64,000 nucleotides of DNA, taken from contig MCGE01000006.1 in assembly GCA_002105175.1 (NCBI GenBank), positions 1,488,001 through 1,552,000 on the forward strand, given 5' to 3'. The position numbers and the translations under genes were made by a program. The notes beneath the pieces were generated by a model. The model worked only from the letters and a program-made list of their open reading frames with translations. It was not told the origin of the DNA and did no database searches. Shown piece after piece: positions 9,801 to 21,146 of this stretch. The DNA comes from Absidia repens (taxonomy: Eukaryota; Mucoromycota; Mucoromycetes; Mucorales; Cunninghamellaceae). Each line of letters opens with the position of its first letter. The first letter of the stretch is position 1.

Positions 9801-12005
9801 TTAAATCTGAGCAAAGCCAAACCGAGATGTTTTCCGCATGGGGGATTCAAACAAGTTGCCAGAGGATCGTAAGATTTGATGTGCAAAAGGATTGAAGGAG
9901 CCACGGTAAGTAGGTGTTGGTACTGCATTCAATAAAAAGTCCAAGGTACTGAAGGCAGATGTGTCCGTGTCCGCTTTTGTTGTGTTGATTAGAGTGGATA
10001 AAGTAGGCGGTGTCACTGGTTGGCGAGTATCATCATCTTCGTCTTCTTCATCGTCCTTGGATGTAGGATGTAGCGCCGAAACTCCCACGGGCATGTCGTC
10101 CGTATCGTCTGATGAAGGTATCCAGCCCACTTGGTTCATTGCATCGCCTAAAACAAAGTTCACCAATGCATCGTTCAGGGACTTCATCGATGACAGAGGC
10201 GAGACATTGGAGGCGCCAGTCGCCATTAACGTAGGCGTCGAAGGGTGTGATGATGATGTAGTAGTAGTGGTGGTGGTGGACGAAGATTTCGACTTGGCTG
10301 CTGTTGCTGTTGTTGTTGTTGATGCTGCTGCTGCTGTTGTAGATTCCCGATTCCTCTGTAGTTCCTTGCGTTTTTTCTTTTCGATTTTCCGCTTCATTGC
10401 CGAGGGTGATTGAGGTTGTTGTTGAGGTTGTTGTTTTTGAGATGCTGCTGCTGCTACAGATAAAGGAGGACCAAAGTTGTCGGGTGTCAGAGCACGATCT
10501 GGTGTGGTGGCGGATTTCAGGACCGGCGTTGATGGACCACTCACATTTCCTAACTTTGCCCATGATGCAGTGGCGGGTAATGCTGAGCGTTCGTCGTCCC
10601 CGTTTTGATCAAACATGACAGACGGAGAGTTGATATGTTGTCGTGTTGGCGAAGCTTTGTAGGATATAGAAGCTACTGATTCCAAAGTAGGTGGCTTTCG
10701 TGTGGAAGACGAGGTTGTCGCTGAATAACCTACAGGAGGGAAATCGTGACTTGATATTGATGGAGAAGAATGATGTGATGTGGAAGAAGATAAATGATGG
10801 GTGATAGATGAAGGGGGTCGATGGCCATTGTAGTCGTCGTCGTCGTCATTGTCATCGTCATCATCATCGTCTGTCGATATTTGATCTCGCATACGATGTT
10901 TGCCAGTTGCCAATTCCTCTTTAGAGATCGTATCTGCTTCTTCGCCGGGTTCATGCAGATAAAGACAAGATGGGTTTGGACATGTCATGTTTCGAAGATA
11001 ATAGGTACAATATTTAGTGGTGCCATATGAAGCTCTATTTGTCAAACAAGTAAGACATGTGAATATACTGGTTATTTATCACCTGCTTTCATTTTTTTTT
11101 TTTTTTTTTGTTTACCTTAATATCCGTCCAGCAATGGAATGACCATCCACCGTCTGAATGGCCTTGTCGGCGTCTTCCTTTCGTTGATAAGTCACATACA
11201 CTGCTGCACTAGGTTGTAATGAAGTTGAGCTACCTCCAACATGAGAAGGCAACGCCACATTACGCTTGTTGATAACTACTTTGGCGATTTTTCCAAATTG
11301 GCCGAAATAATCATTCGATCGAATCACCTATTGGGTTAGAGAAGATGAGAAAAGAACATCAGTCACCTGTTTCAAGTATATGACGTCGGTGCAAGAATTA
11401 CAGATTACTTACGTCTTCTGTGGCATATTTCGGATGAAGTCCAATAACATACACCAAATTCTTTTGTACCACACGCATATTGGCCAAATGACGACGATTT
11501 ACTGCTTCCATATCCTTTTGTTGCCGTTCCTTTTCCTTCTTTTCACGTTTGATGCGAGTAATTCTACACACAAAGATAATACCAGTGAGCCATTATTTCC
11601 CTTCATTATTAGATTTTTCGATACTTACTCATCAGCGCTGATCGGTTCGAATTCTACCATTTGGTCAGAGTATTCCCGACGACTACAAGATGGAATGCAG
11701 GTGTTAATAAAATGAGGAAAAATAAAAATATACGTATAATCAAGAGAATGAACAATAGTAGGTGTGTACATTACCAGGCAGGGCAGCGACCATTCAGGTT
11801 TTCCTTGATATGATGCCAACAGAAGCGACAGATCTAACAGAGAAAACAAGATGGTATTAGCCATACAAACCAGAATACAGGAGTGAATAGTACTGAAGTA
11901 GCTTACCTGATATCCACAAGTACAGGGTCTAAAGTTCCGGTCAGCAATGTCCAATTCTTCCATACAGAGTGGACAATCAAGATCTTCATCGTCAGATTCA
12001 TACAT
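9801..12005 (-). CDS. NOT4: NOT4 / CNOT4 E3 ubiquitin ligase of the CCR4-NOT complex
   Basis: Six exons, minus strand: 12005-11907, 11833-11775, 11682-11629, 11563-11413, 11327-11116, 11034-9801; 602 residues. Domain order is diagnostic. A C4C4 RING starts at residue 11 (CPLCMEELDIADRNFRPCTC, ending GRCPACRREY). A coiled linker with RIKREKKEKERQQKDMEAV follows. An RRM runs from VVQKNLVYVIGLHP to DGHSIAGRILR. A C3H1 finger has YCTYYLRNMTCPNPSCLYLH. The C-terminal 350 residues are disordered, with poly-Asp, Ser/Thr and Ala-rich tracts. NOT4 ubiquitinates ribosomal and nascent-chain targets and links translation quality control to mRNA decay. The start at MYESDDEDLDC fits the short acidic leader of homologues. 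The end reads RFGFAQI. Confidence 0.95.
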
Positions 12006-12361
12006 GGTTGTAATAATTTGTTGAATGTTAGAGTCGTGAAAGATGTAGTATAGATATAATACTATGTGGTAGTAGCAGTAGCTGAGGAAGGAATAGAAGA
12101 AATGAAAATATACAAAAGTGGGTCCAATGAAATAAAAAAAGAAAACAAGGAAAAAAAGATTGTTTTTTTTTTGTTGTAGCCACAGACACCCAAAACTTTT
12201 CAAGCGCCGATCAATCCGGGAAAGGGGATTCTAACATTTTTTTATTTCTAATTGATTTTATATATAAAAAGAGATAATATACAGTATGATGATAAGAATA
12301 AAAGATAATAATAAGTAATACTAAAAGAGCGGTTGAGGGGAAGAGGAGGAGGGGGGGGGCA

Positions 12362-15300
12362 CTAATCTGATCGTTTCTTCTTTTTTGTCCTTTTCTTCTT
12401 GGTGTCATCGGGTTCATCTGCTGTCAAACTTTCACCCCACATCAAATCGGCAAATCCATTAGTATTGTTGTTGGTATCCATTGAAGAGAGACTGTCGCTC
12501 GAGGATATAGAGTGTAGTGACGTTCGGCGTGAAAGGTTTCCCATAGGTGTTTCATAACCATCTTCTGGTCGTGATGCCTGATCGAAACCCATACAATAAG
12601 CATCTATTAAATAAAATGATGATAAAATAGCAGTTGAGTTTAACTTCCCTTTTTTTTTTTTTTTTACCTCTGACTCTCTCTCTCTCTTATTGTCAATACT
12701 TACAATCACTCCCTAGATCTATTCCATGTGCTTCATCAGTTTCCCCTAAACCACCAGTCAATTGCAATGTTGGTGTATATGTTGAGTATGGTGGTAGTCG
12801 TACTGGAGGAGACGGTCCAATGTGAACTGGTGGTCGCGGGCATGAATCAAGTTTCCATGTGTAGTTGAACTTTATCTTCGCAATGGTATCGGACCTATAA
12901 TAATCATATAATAGTAATAGTAGTCATGTGAGTCAACCGTAGAAATAATCGCACTCTTCTTTCTTACCTTAAAGTTGCCAAAAATTCACAATATCGAGGG
13001 TGATCACTAATAATTCGTCGTATGGTGCCTGTTGGTTCCGTATCGCCCATGAGCCGAAGATAGTTCAACATCAGTAAAATATATCCTCTCGTATCTTTAA
13101 AAAGAAAAAGTACATGTTAAACATTGAAACATTACCACATTTTGAAATATTACTTATTTTACCTGATTGCAGCGTTTTGTCTTCATAAACATCAATCATT
13201 CTGGTGAGTAACTTTTGTCGCCGGATCAAGATCAATGTCAATGGATCATGTTGTAACCCTATGACCAGACAGAATATCCTATAAAACAAGGTATGATAAA
13301 TAGAACTTGTGCTAGATTGGTTGGGAAAAAAAAGTGTGAGACCATGTTTTTCTTGTATGGGTACGTATATAGACCTATATACATATACACATATACACAT
13401 ATATTCATCTAACTTACCTTTTTTCGAAGAAGGAATTGACTACAATCCTCCAAAAAGCGTTTGGTATAGCGTCAATCAATTCAGGTTTGTCTCGAATATT
13501 TGGCAATGTCAAGTAAATAATGTCAAGGAGATCCAGGTCATAAACTGTCAGCGGTATTCTATATGTTTTACGATAAAATGAAAGGGTTAGTATTTATTTA
13601 TTATTTCGCAACAAAAAACCAGCTTACTGTTTGGATGAATGTGATTGGCGATCGTTTGCTATGACTGAGCAGAGTTCAGGAATATGCTGTGATAACATTT
13701 CTTGACAAGAGATAGAGATGGAATATAAAGGGCCTTGAACGGGTTGCGATACAGCAGAAGCACGTGTAGTCAGCATTCCACTAAAAAATATACGGTCAAT
13801 ATTATCCGTTCTCAGTCCTTACTCGTTTTCCTTTTTCGTTACCTTTTTACTAATAATCGCAACACTTTCACTATAAGGTTTCGGCTCTGAGAAGGTTTCT
13901 GATTCACCACCAACTATAAAGAAAGGGGAGAAGAGAGAACGTGTTAATAAATACACCAGTGGTAATCATGCTCTCTTCTTATTTCACTTACGTTTACAAA
14001 AGACTCCACCAGTTCCCTTCCACCATGATCAGGTTTATCCAAAGTTTGTAGCAACAGATGGCCATTGTCCACCTGGGAGGTTTCTTCAATGATACGAATC
14101 AACAATTCACCAGCAGCGTCCGAAAAAGTCACATTATGATGCTTCATTTGAATAGCCTTGATAAGCCATTGTAAGAGGCCTAGTTCAGAAAGCCTTGTAT
14201 GTGCCAATTCCCGTTTTTCCTTTGTTTCCAGATTGATATCGCGTACAAATAAAAGTGCCAAAACTGAATCCATCACTGGGCTTTCATGAATGTAAGGAAG
14301 CATACTGTCAAAAAAGAAGGTTGCCTTGTTGTCTTGTTGTAAAAAGATGAGATCCAGCATGTCGCAAGGATGTCGTCGTATAAAATGTTGAAATATTTTG
14401 GCGAAGTGATTGAAGTTACCCTGAGAGGTAGGTGAGAAGATATCAAACAATCGAGTAACTAGGTTCATAAAAAAGAATGGAAACATACATGTGTCAAACT
14501 GAGTTTTCTGTGAACTCCAACATCCTTTCTTTCTATAAAACTTACTAATCACATCAAATTTTGTATCTTGGACCCAGAAATGATTCGCAGAAGTACCACA
14601 CAGAATTTCCATCGCATGATAAGAGCGTTTAAGAGCGGCCATATCTTCCCTGTCCCGTTCGTGTTGAGCATCCTTGACAAGTTGTACCAAACTTAGATCT
14701 TGTTCGAGAACTGCTTCATGTTCGGCTACTCGAGTGATATGTGCCATAAATATATCCATCATATCTATATAAATACAAAATAGAACAAGAAATAATCAGT
14801 ATTCATTATGATAAAACAAGTGCATAGACTTGATTTCATGATATCATACCCTCCAATAAAAGAACACCAACCAGCTTAGCATCGAGACGTGGAGTAGACC
14901 TTTCTAGTAACTTTCGTATGAGAGCTTCTGAGGTTGCCTTGAATTCCTTGTTTTTCACGCTCGGTGTTGGTGTTGATGTTGTTGTTGGCGTTGTTGTTGG
15001 TGCTGGTGCTGGTGCTGGTGTTGGTGTTGGTGTTGGTGCTGATGCTGATGCTGATGCTGGTTCTTTGCTTGTCAGGTCAGGTTTATTGGTTGATGGTGAA
15101 CCATCCGCAGTGCTAAGCTGGGATGAAGCTTGTTTTTCTTCCGAGCATTGCTGATCTTGTTTTTCTTCGTGTGGTTGCACTTGTTGTTGTTGCTGCGTGT
15201 TTTCATCTACATCCATGTTGTTATTGTTGTTTCTTTCTGCCATCGCGTTATTTTGTTGATCGGCATCATGATCGTCAATAGATAAGCGACTTGTTTCTGC

Positions 15301-15387
15301 GGTGATAAGAGTAACAGCGTTCACGTCGGCAGTTGTATCATTGTTGATGTCGATCTCGGAGGAAGAGTCGTTTGTAAGCCACCTCAT
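12362..15387 (-). CDS. SAPS-domain regulatory subunit of Sit4/PP6-type phosphatase
   Basis: Ten exons, minus strand: 15387-14850, 14764-14546, 14458-13992, 13913-13843, 13780-13628, 13558-13418, 13278-13163, 13094-12968, 12894-12704, 12603-12362; 754 residues with every phase consistent. Residues about 180-480 align by eye with the SAPS fold of PP6R1-3 and yeast Sap155/185/190: ITRLFDIFSPTSQGNFNHFA, FFDSMLPYIHESPVMDSVLA, LGLLQWLIKAIQ, and helices through IRRIISDHPRYCEFLATLR. The C-terminus is Ser-rich and ends in a Lys-rich tail. SAPS proteins bind the catalytic phosphatase and steer it in G1/S and TORC1-linked signalling. Odd point: the N-terminal 170 residues are low complexity (Gln, Asn, Ala-Pro-Thr repeats) and lack the short aromatic leader typical of the family. 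The start is the first ATG after the poly-pyrimidine leader. Confidence 0.85.
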
Positions 15388-15590
15388 GTTGGGGGCAAGA
15401 AGTAACCAATATATAGACCAAAAATAAAAGGAAGTAAGGGTAAAAGGTAAAAGATAAAAGGGATGATAAAGAGGGTGATAAATAAAAGAAAGAAAAAAAG
15501 AAAGAAAAAAGAAAGAAAAAAACGTAAAAAAAAAAAAGCGTAACAAACATCAGAGATTTTTATTGCGGCGTTTAAACCAAATATATTTGT

Positions 15591-16855
15591 CTACCGTCGT
15601 TTCAATGCCTCCAATCTTTTCGCCAACGCATCAAAATCATCATCCTGTTTGTTTGAAGGAGGACTAGTACTAGGTGTGGAGGTGGTATTTTTGGTATTTG
15701 ATTTGAGTGAAGGGAGTGTAGAGGGAATATCAGGAAGATCATAAGTGGGTGGTGGGGTGGACTGTGTTGGAGGAACGGTCGGTTCTTGCTTGTCCTACAT
15801 ACAATATGATAAATAATGGCATGATGAATACATAAACAAGTCGAGAAGGGTGGGTTGACTTTTTTTATAAAAAAAAATTACAATTGGTTTTTGATTGGCT
15901 TTCAAAGGTGGTTCCAGTGCAGCTTGTGGTATAGTCTGTTGAAGAAGGAAGAGAAGAGGAAAAGGTTAGCCGATAACTGAAACATTAAACAACAGGTCAT
16001 TGATAGATTTTCAATAACATTATTCTCTTACCTCTGCTTGCCCACCACCATTATCATCGCTGTCATCATCAACAAATTCATCAGACACATCTTCATCATG
16101 TTCAAGGATATCAGATTGCCAAGAAACGTCATAGGTTTTCGCTATTTCTTCAAGATAACGTTCAACCAAAAAGGGATCAGGAGCACTGACTTGTAGTTTG
16201 GTAAGGACCTTGAGAGGATCAAAAAATAAAAGCTTTATCACCACCCATTCTTCTTTTGTATATACATTTTGTACTTACCCTTGGGCTAACCACATCGTCT
16301 GTATTTTCCATCGCTGCTAATAGGAATTCCTTGCCGAATTTTGAGCCAAGCTGATCGCGAACCTGAGTATAAGAAGAATGTAAATATAATACTACTACGT
16401 CCTACACACCATCTATTACTATTATTTCCAAAAACCACTTACTGAAGAGAGTTCTTTCACTTCACCTGTGCGTGCTGCTGCCCAAATAATGGTGTTCACC
16501 GCCTCTGCTATTCCAGGATCACATTCTCTAGAAATAAAAAAGTAGTAACGTCAGCAAATTAACCAAGAAGGAAGGATGGGGAGCATAGTTTACTTTACTT
16601 GTATTGTTCCAATAAACCAAACCGAGCCAACAGCAAGTCGCAGTAGAGTTCCAATATCTCCATGGCTTCCATCAGTAAGTCTTCACGAATAATATGTTCG
16701 ACCCGAATACGTGCACTTTCCACCTTGCGTTTTTCCAGAAGTGTAGCTATTTCACGGCGTTGATGTTGATTCAATGAGTTCTTCTTGGCCTGAAGCATCT
16801 TGAGTCGATTGATCGAAAGTTTAAGCTGCACTTTGAGTCGAGTTGGATTAAACAT
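15591..16855 (-). CDS. IST1: IST1, ESCRT-III associated protein
   Basis: Six exons, minus strand: 16855-16599, 16527-16443, 16362-16279, 16208-16032, 15935-15882, 15794-15591; 286 residues. The first exon carries the most conserved IST1 block: LKLSINRLKMLQAKK, then ARIRVEHIIREDLLMEAMEI and LELYCDLLLARFGLL. Later exons hold IAEAVNTIIWAA and VRDQLGSKFGKEF, typical of the ESCRT-III-like four-helix core. The middle is acidic and Pro-rich. The last residues, DDFDALAKRLEALKRR, form a MIM1-type tail that binds MIT domains of Vps4. IST1 controls Vps4 recruitment in multivesicular body sorting and abscission. It is head-to-head with STE14, 210 bp apart. Confidence 0.95.
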
Positions 16856-17065
16856 GGTGGATGGTAAAGGTTTAAAGTAAAGAAGAGGACAAAAAAAAAA
16901 AAAAAAAAAAAAATCGCCCCCCCCCAATGACCGAGTCTCTGAAAGTTGGAAGGTTCAGTCCCCGATAAAGTTCATTTCAATAAGGGGGGGAGAGAAGAAA
17001 ATTCACCATTTTACTCTTTGTTATTTTTTTATTCCTTCATCTCTTCCCCTCACTCCCATTACACC
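16856..17065. promoter_or_regulatory. Bidirectional promoter of IST1 and STE14
   Basis: Only 210 bp separate the two start codons, which face away from each other, so one region must serve both. It holds an A23-type run near 16890-16912, a C-rich string, and a T-rich stretch close to the STE14 ATG. No clear TATA box is seen. Confidence 0.65.
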
Positions 17066-18101
17066 ATGGCTCCTTCAACCTCTGACGATGATGGTGCTGA
17101 TGGTGGTATTAGGATCCTTCGAAATAGATCGGAAATTGACGAACTCACCGAATACAATGCGTTTCAAGAAAGTCGACGAAAAGCCAAACAAAGCCTAGGA
17201 CGAATACTTGATGGAGAAAACACACCGCAAAATATTGCACTGTATGGGTTTCTGTTAGGTATAATTTGTGGCGGTGGTCTTGTCTATGCGTTGGTGTCTG
17301 GAACGTCTTGGCCACCTCAAATGGGATATTTTTTATGCGCTTTGTCCCTTTTTCACTTTTTGGAATATTTAGCGACGGCTTTGTTCAACCCTGATAAACT
17401 TGCTTTGGATTGTAAGTAAGGGAAGCGTGTGGACTAAAATTCGTTTGTGGGTACTTAATTTTATTTGTTTATTATTTTAGCGTTCCTGATCAACCATAGC
17501 CCTCATTATCATGCAGCTCATGCGGCGTCCTTACTTGAATTTATGATTGAATACTACTTTTTTCCTTCATGGAAAACTGTTGGTATGCTTAATTATATTG
17601 GTAAGGTTATATACAATATACACATATTTATGTACTGACTATAATATATATATATATATATTATAATAGGACTCTTTTTGGTGATCATTGGTCAAACAGC
17701 TCGTTCGACAGCAATGTTTTCAGCGCGGCATAACTTCTCTCATCGAATTATGGATTATAAGGCACCTGATCACCAACTTGTTCAACATGGTATTTATCGG
17801 TAAGTTTATTTATATTGTGATGTTTATCGTAAAATACACAAAGATGGTGCAATCTTATTTACTTTTTATATAAACATATAGCGTGATGCGACATCCTTCT
17901 TATTTTGGATTCTACTGGTGGGCCATTGGTGTACAATGTCTTTTACTGAATCCTGTTTGTTTCGGTTTATTCATTTATTGGCTTCATCACTTCTTCTCTG
18001 AACGGATCGCTTATGAAGAATATACCTTGTTACGATTTTTTGGTGACGAATGGAAATCTTATAGAAATAGAACTCCCACTAGACTACCCTTTATACAATA
18101 G
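17066..18101 (+). CDS. STE14: Protein-S-isoprenylcysteine O-methyltransferase (ICMT)
   Basis: Four exons: 17066-17411, 17481-17600, 17670-17799, 17882-18101; 271 residues. Several membrane segments are visible (IALYGFLLGIICGGGLVYAL, GYFLCALSLFHFLEYLATAL, LFLVIIGQTAR, CLLLNPVCFGLFIYWL). The C-terminal signature is complete: HNFSHRIM, LVQHGIYR, VMRHPSYFGFYWWAIG, and FFSERIAYEEYTLLRFFG. These residues bind SAM and the prenylcysteine. The enzyme sits in the ER membrane and methylates farnesylated or geranylgeranylated CAAX proteins such as Ras, Rho and mating factors. The fungal protein has a longer N-terminal cytosolic segment than yeast Ste14. AATAAA at 18148. Confidence 0.95.
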
Positions 18102-18503
18102 CATTATTATCATTTTAAATTTATTTTTTGGTCATACACACTCCCTCAATAAAACACACTTCTTCTACTTTTTGATCCAAACTCATTATATGTAGATATG
18201 ATATGATATTATTATAATTTGATAACAAAGAGGTCTATATACAAGTCATGGGCAATATTATCAAAACCATAATTTATTTTTCAATTATATCAGTTGAGTA
18301 GTACGAATCATGTGCTCACTAGATATGCAGCCATGTCAGCCAAGTTTTGCATGGTGTTTTTTAGTCGGACTTTGTGGTTACCAGACCCTATTCCATTTCC
18401 CCTACTTTTTTTAAGGCTGCGTGAATTTTTTTTTTCTTTTTTTTTTTTTATTTTATTTTTCATTCTCACTCTCTCAACCCATTCTTTCCCCATTTTGAAA
18501 TCC

Positions 18504-20156
18504 ATGTCCGTCAGTCATCATAACATGGAAACAAAACTAGAGCGGTCTTTGCTTTTACAATTACCCAGTGAAATACTAGAACACATTATCTATGTTGCCT
18601 CCAAAATTGCAAGAAACGATCAATATCAGTTCTCAAGTTGGCAATATCCCGAACATTCTTACACACACCTCAAATACATTGCACTTACCTGTCGGCGACT
18701 CTACATACTTTGCACTCCATACCTTTGGCGGGACAAGGAATTCATCTTACCAGCTGAAAGCGACAAACCCAACGATTCCTCCAACGTGCACATGGCCACT
18801 GATATTCTTAGTGAACAAGCTGCTCTCTTCCGCCATCTTTGCCATCTTGGCTGCTACGTACGCTCTTTATGTCGAGACTTGACCAACAGTCCTCACTACG
18901 ATTTACCCAATTCATGTTTGATGGCCCGCTTGGTATGCAACCTCCGAGCCCTTCGTATTGACTTTCACCCAAGTCCACGCACCGAACACTATGGCCTACG
19001 TTACTTTGCGCAACACTGTCCATCCTTGACGGAACTCTATCTGGAAAACTGTCGTGATACGTTTGATGACTTTTATGCCTTTGTACAATACGAACGACAC
19101 CTACGCTCACTGACTTTATTAAACTGTACTATGAAGGCCGATACCCTGGTTCAACTAGCCGATCTTTGCCGTGGTTCCTTACAGTCTCTCCTTTTACAAC
19201 AAGTCTGGATAGAACCCATACAACACAATAGTACGAGTACTAGTACTAATGGCGGTGGAAGTAGTAGCATCACTGTTAACAACAACAATAGTAGCAGTAC
19301 TGACAACAATAGCAACAACTACAGTAACGAGCAGGACTCCTCTATCGTTAACAACCTCACAACTTCGTATCTTTACAGCAACGCTTCCACATTTATCTCA
19401 CCTCATCTTTATACTCATCTTTTGGGTGCACAGTACAATTTGACTCGACTGGCATTATCAGATTCCGTGTCTCTGGATATTCTTCAAGTCATTTCTCAGG
19501 GCTCCCCTTATTTGGAACGTTTGGCCATTGCCGTCCATGAACGCCATCCGTCTCGTGTGGTCGCAAGCTTGACTGCCATCTCAACTTTGAAACGACTGAC
19601 ACTTCTTTCCTTGGCATTTCGATATGTCTCCAATATTATTCATGAACGATTGGCTTGCTGCGCACCGGCTATCTCCTGGCATCGCCTGATACAACGTTTA
19701 TCTCGACTACAATACCTTCATGTCTCGGCTTCTCAACTTTTATGTCATGGTGATTTTATATTTGGCCTACTCCACCCCAGTTCGTCTCTCAAACGTATCA
19801 TGCTACATCATCTGGCTTTAGTTCCTTCTGGATCTTCAAGGGCTTATTTTTCATCAGCATCATCTTCTTCTTCAACTACAGAACCAATATGGTCACACCA
19901 GCATGCATGGGATGGTTATAACGACAACGTTGACAGCGACAAGAATGCACAATCTATTTTACATACCTACGAAGAGGATTTGGAATTGGCTCAAAATACG
20001 ATCGAATCATGGCAACAATCAACAATCTTATGGAATCAAGTCAAAGGATATATCTTGTCATTGGAACAGGCGGAACAAAAAGGATTCACGTGCTTTTACA
20101 GTACGGACAAGGTGTGCTTCGTGAAAGGATTTGAGGATTGGACCAAGTCATCGTAG
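18504..20156 (+). CDS. F-box / leucine-rich repeat-like protein
   Basis: One uninterrupted exon of 550 residues. The start at MSVSHHNMETK was chosen because the upstream in-frame sequence is a T-rich leader that translates to Phe runs. The F-box occupies residues about 15-75: LLLQLPSEILEHIIYVA, then the second half ALTCRRLYILCTPYLWRDKE. Downstream are irregular leucine-rich repeats (LTELYLENC, LRSLTLLNCTM, LQSLLLQQVW), a Ser/Asn-rich insert near residues 240-285, and more repeats (LTRLALSDSV, LQYLHVSAS). Such proteins recruit substrates to SCF ubiquitin ligases through Skp1. The substrate is unknown. F-box/LRR proteins are a large, fast-evolving group in Mucoromycota. Confidence 0.8.
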   Translation: MSVSHHNMETKLERSLLLQLPSEILEHIIYVASKIARNDQYQFSSWQYPEHSYTHLKYIALTCRRLYILCTPYLWRDKEFILPAESDKPNDSSNVHMATDILSEQAALFRHLCHLGCYVRSLCRDLTNSPHYDLPNSCLMARLVCNLRALRIDFHPSPRTEHYGLRYFAQHCPSLTELYLENCRDTFDDFYAFVQYERHLRSLTLLNCTMKADTLVQLADLCRGSLQSLLLQQVWIEPIQHNSTSTSTNGGGSSSITVNNNNSSSTDNNSNNYSNEQDSSIVNNLTTSYLYSNASTFISPHLYTHLLGAQYNLTRLALSDSVSLDILQVISQGSPYLERLAIAVHERHPSRVVASLTAISTLKRLTLLSLAFRYVSNIIHERLACCAPAISWHRLIQRLSRLQYLHVSASQLLCHGDFIFGLLHPSSSLKRIMLHHLALVPSGSSRAYFSSASSSSSTTEPIWSHQHAWDGYNDNVDSDKNAQSILHTYEEDLELAQNTIESWQQSTILWNQVKGYILSLEQAEQKGFTCFYSTDKVCFVKGFEDWTKSS

Positions 20157-21146
20157 TTTAGCATTTATTAGTTAGCAGTTTTTTTTAGCATAAATATATA
20201 TATATTATTTTTATTTTTCGTTTATTGTTATTTTCCCATCATAAAATAAAATAAAAAAATGGATGTTTGGTACCTTACTTGTTGATTCTTTGCCTAGGGT
20301 CTCTGTAATGGGTTTGAAAGTATGCTTGTGGGCGATAGCTTATCATTTTTTATTAGTTGGGTTGCAGCCTTTAGCAGTTTGAAGGGATTGGTTATAAAGT
20401 GTTGAACTGGGAGAATAGTTATTTCATACTGGGCTGAATGCTTGGTCTGTGGGGTTATCCAATAGAAGGGTTTTCCCGGATTTTTCGATCTGGTAGTGAT
20501 AAGGTGTGTTATTTATATTCTTTTATAGTGTATATCGGTGCTGTATATGTCAGTCGCTCATCTCAATTTTTAATCCCTGTCGTCCAGAAAAAATCGCACC
20601 CCGTCTCAATTAAAATTTTAAACACTGTAGTCAGAAATGCACAGTGGGATGTTTTCCTTATTTTAATACATGCATGTCAAATAAACCATCTAGTGCTTTG
20701 ATTTTTCAAATACCGATGATGGCAACCCTCATATGATATAATAAAACGACGTGATTCATGAAAAAAATCACATACGACAGTCTCACCTGATAAATGCTAC
20801 TAATTTCAGGAGACCAAGAGCATCGGAGCCCTTTTTTTTTTTTGATGAAGCACAGCCAAAAGCACACATACAATATCCCTTTCCAGAATTCCATCACATC
20901 CATGAAAACACACAAACACACACGCAGATATATATATACATGCAGAGACACGGTTTTCTACCCGTCTTATTCTAAACATTTCCTCTCTTTTTCTTCGACA
21001 ACAACATATAACATTGATCACATTTTCATATTGATTTGACACTACTACTATTTTTATTTGTAAAGCTAAATATAATGGTATACCACTAAAATCATAAAAC
21101 TACATCAAATTTCTATCACTATATACTAATAATAGTACTACTATAA
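20157..21146. other. Convergent intergenic region, no gene seen
   Basis: This 990-bp stretch lies between two converging 3' ends. It has overlapping AATAAA strings near 20245 for the F-box gene and none of the dispersed-repeat blocks. Short frames on both strands at 20700-21040 overlap each other and look random. Confidence 0.5.

Noticed and set aside
9961..10413. Plus-strand 150-codon frame rich in Val/Asp
   Set aside because: It is antisense to the NOT4 disordered exon; its composition mirrors Ser/Thr/Asp codons read backwards.
15000..15060. GTTGGT/GCTGGT tandem repeat as a possible CRISPR or satellite
   Set aside because: It is in frame and encodes Pro/Ala/Thr repeats of the SAPS protein.
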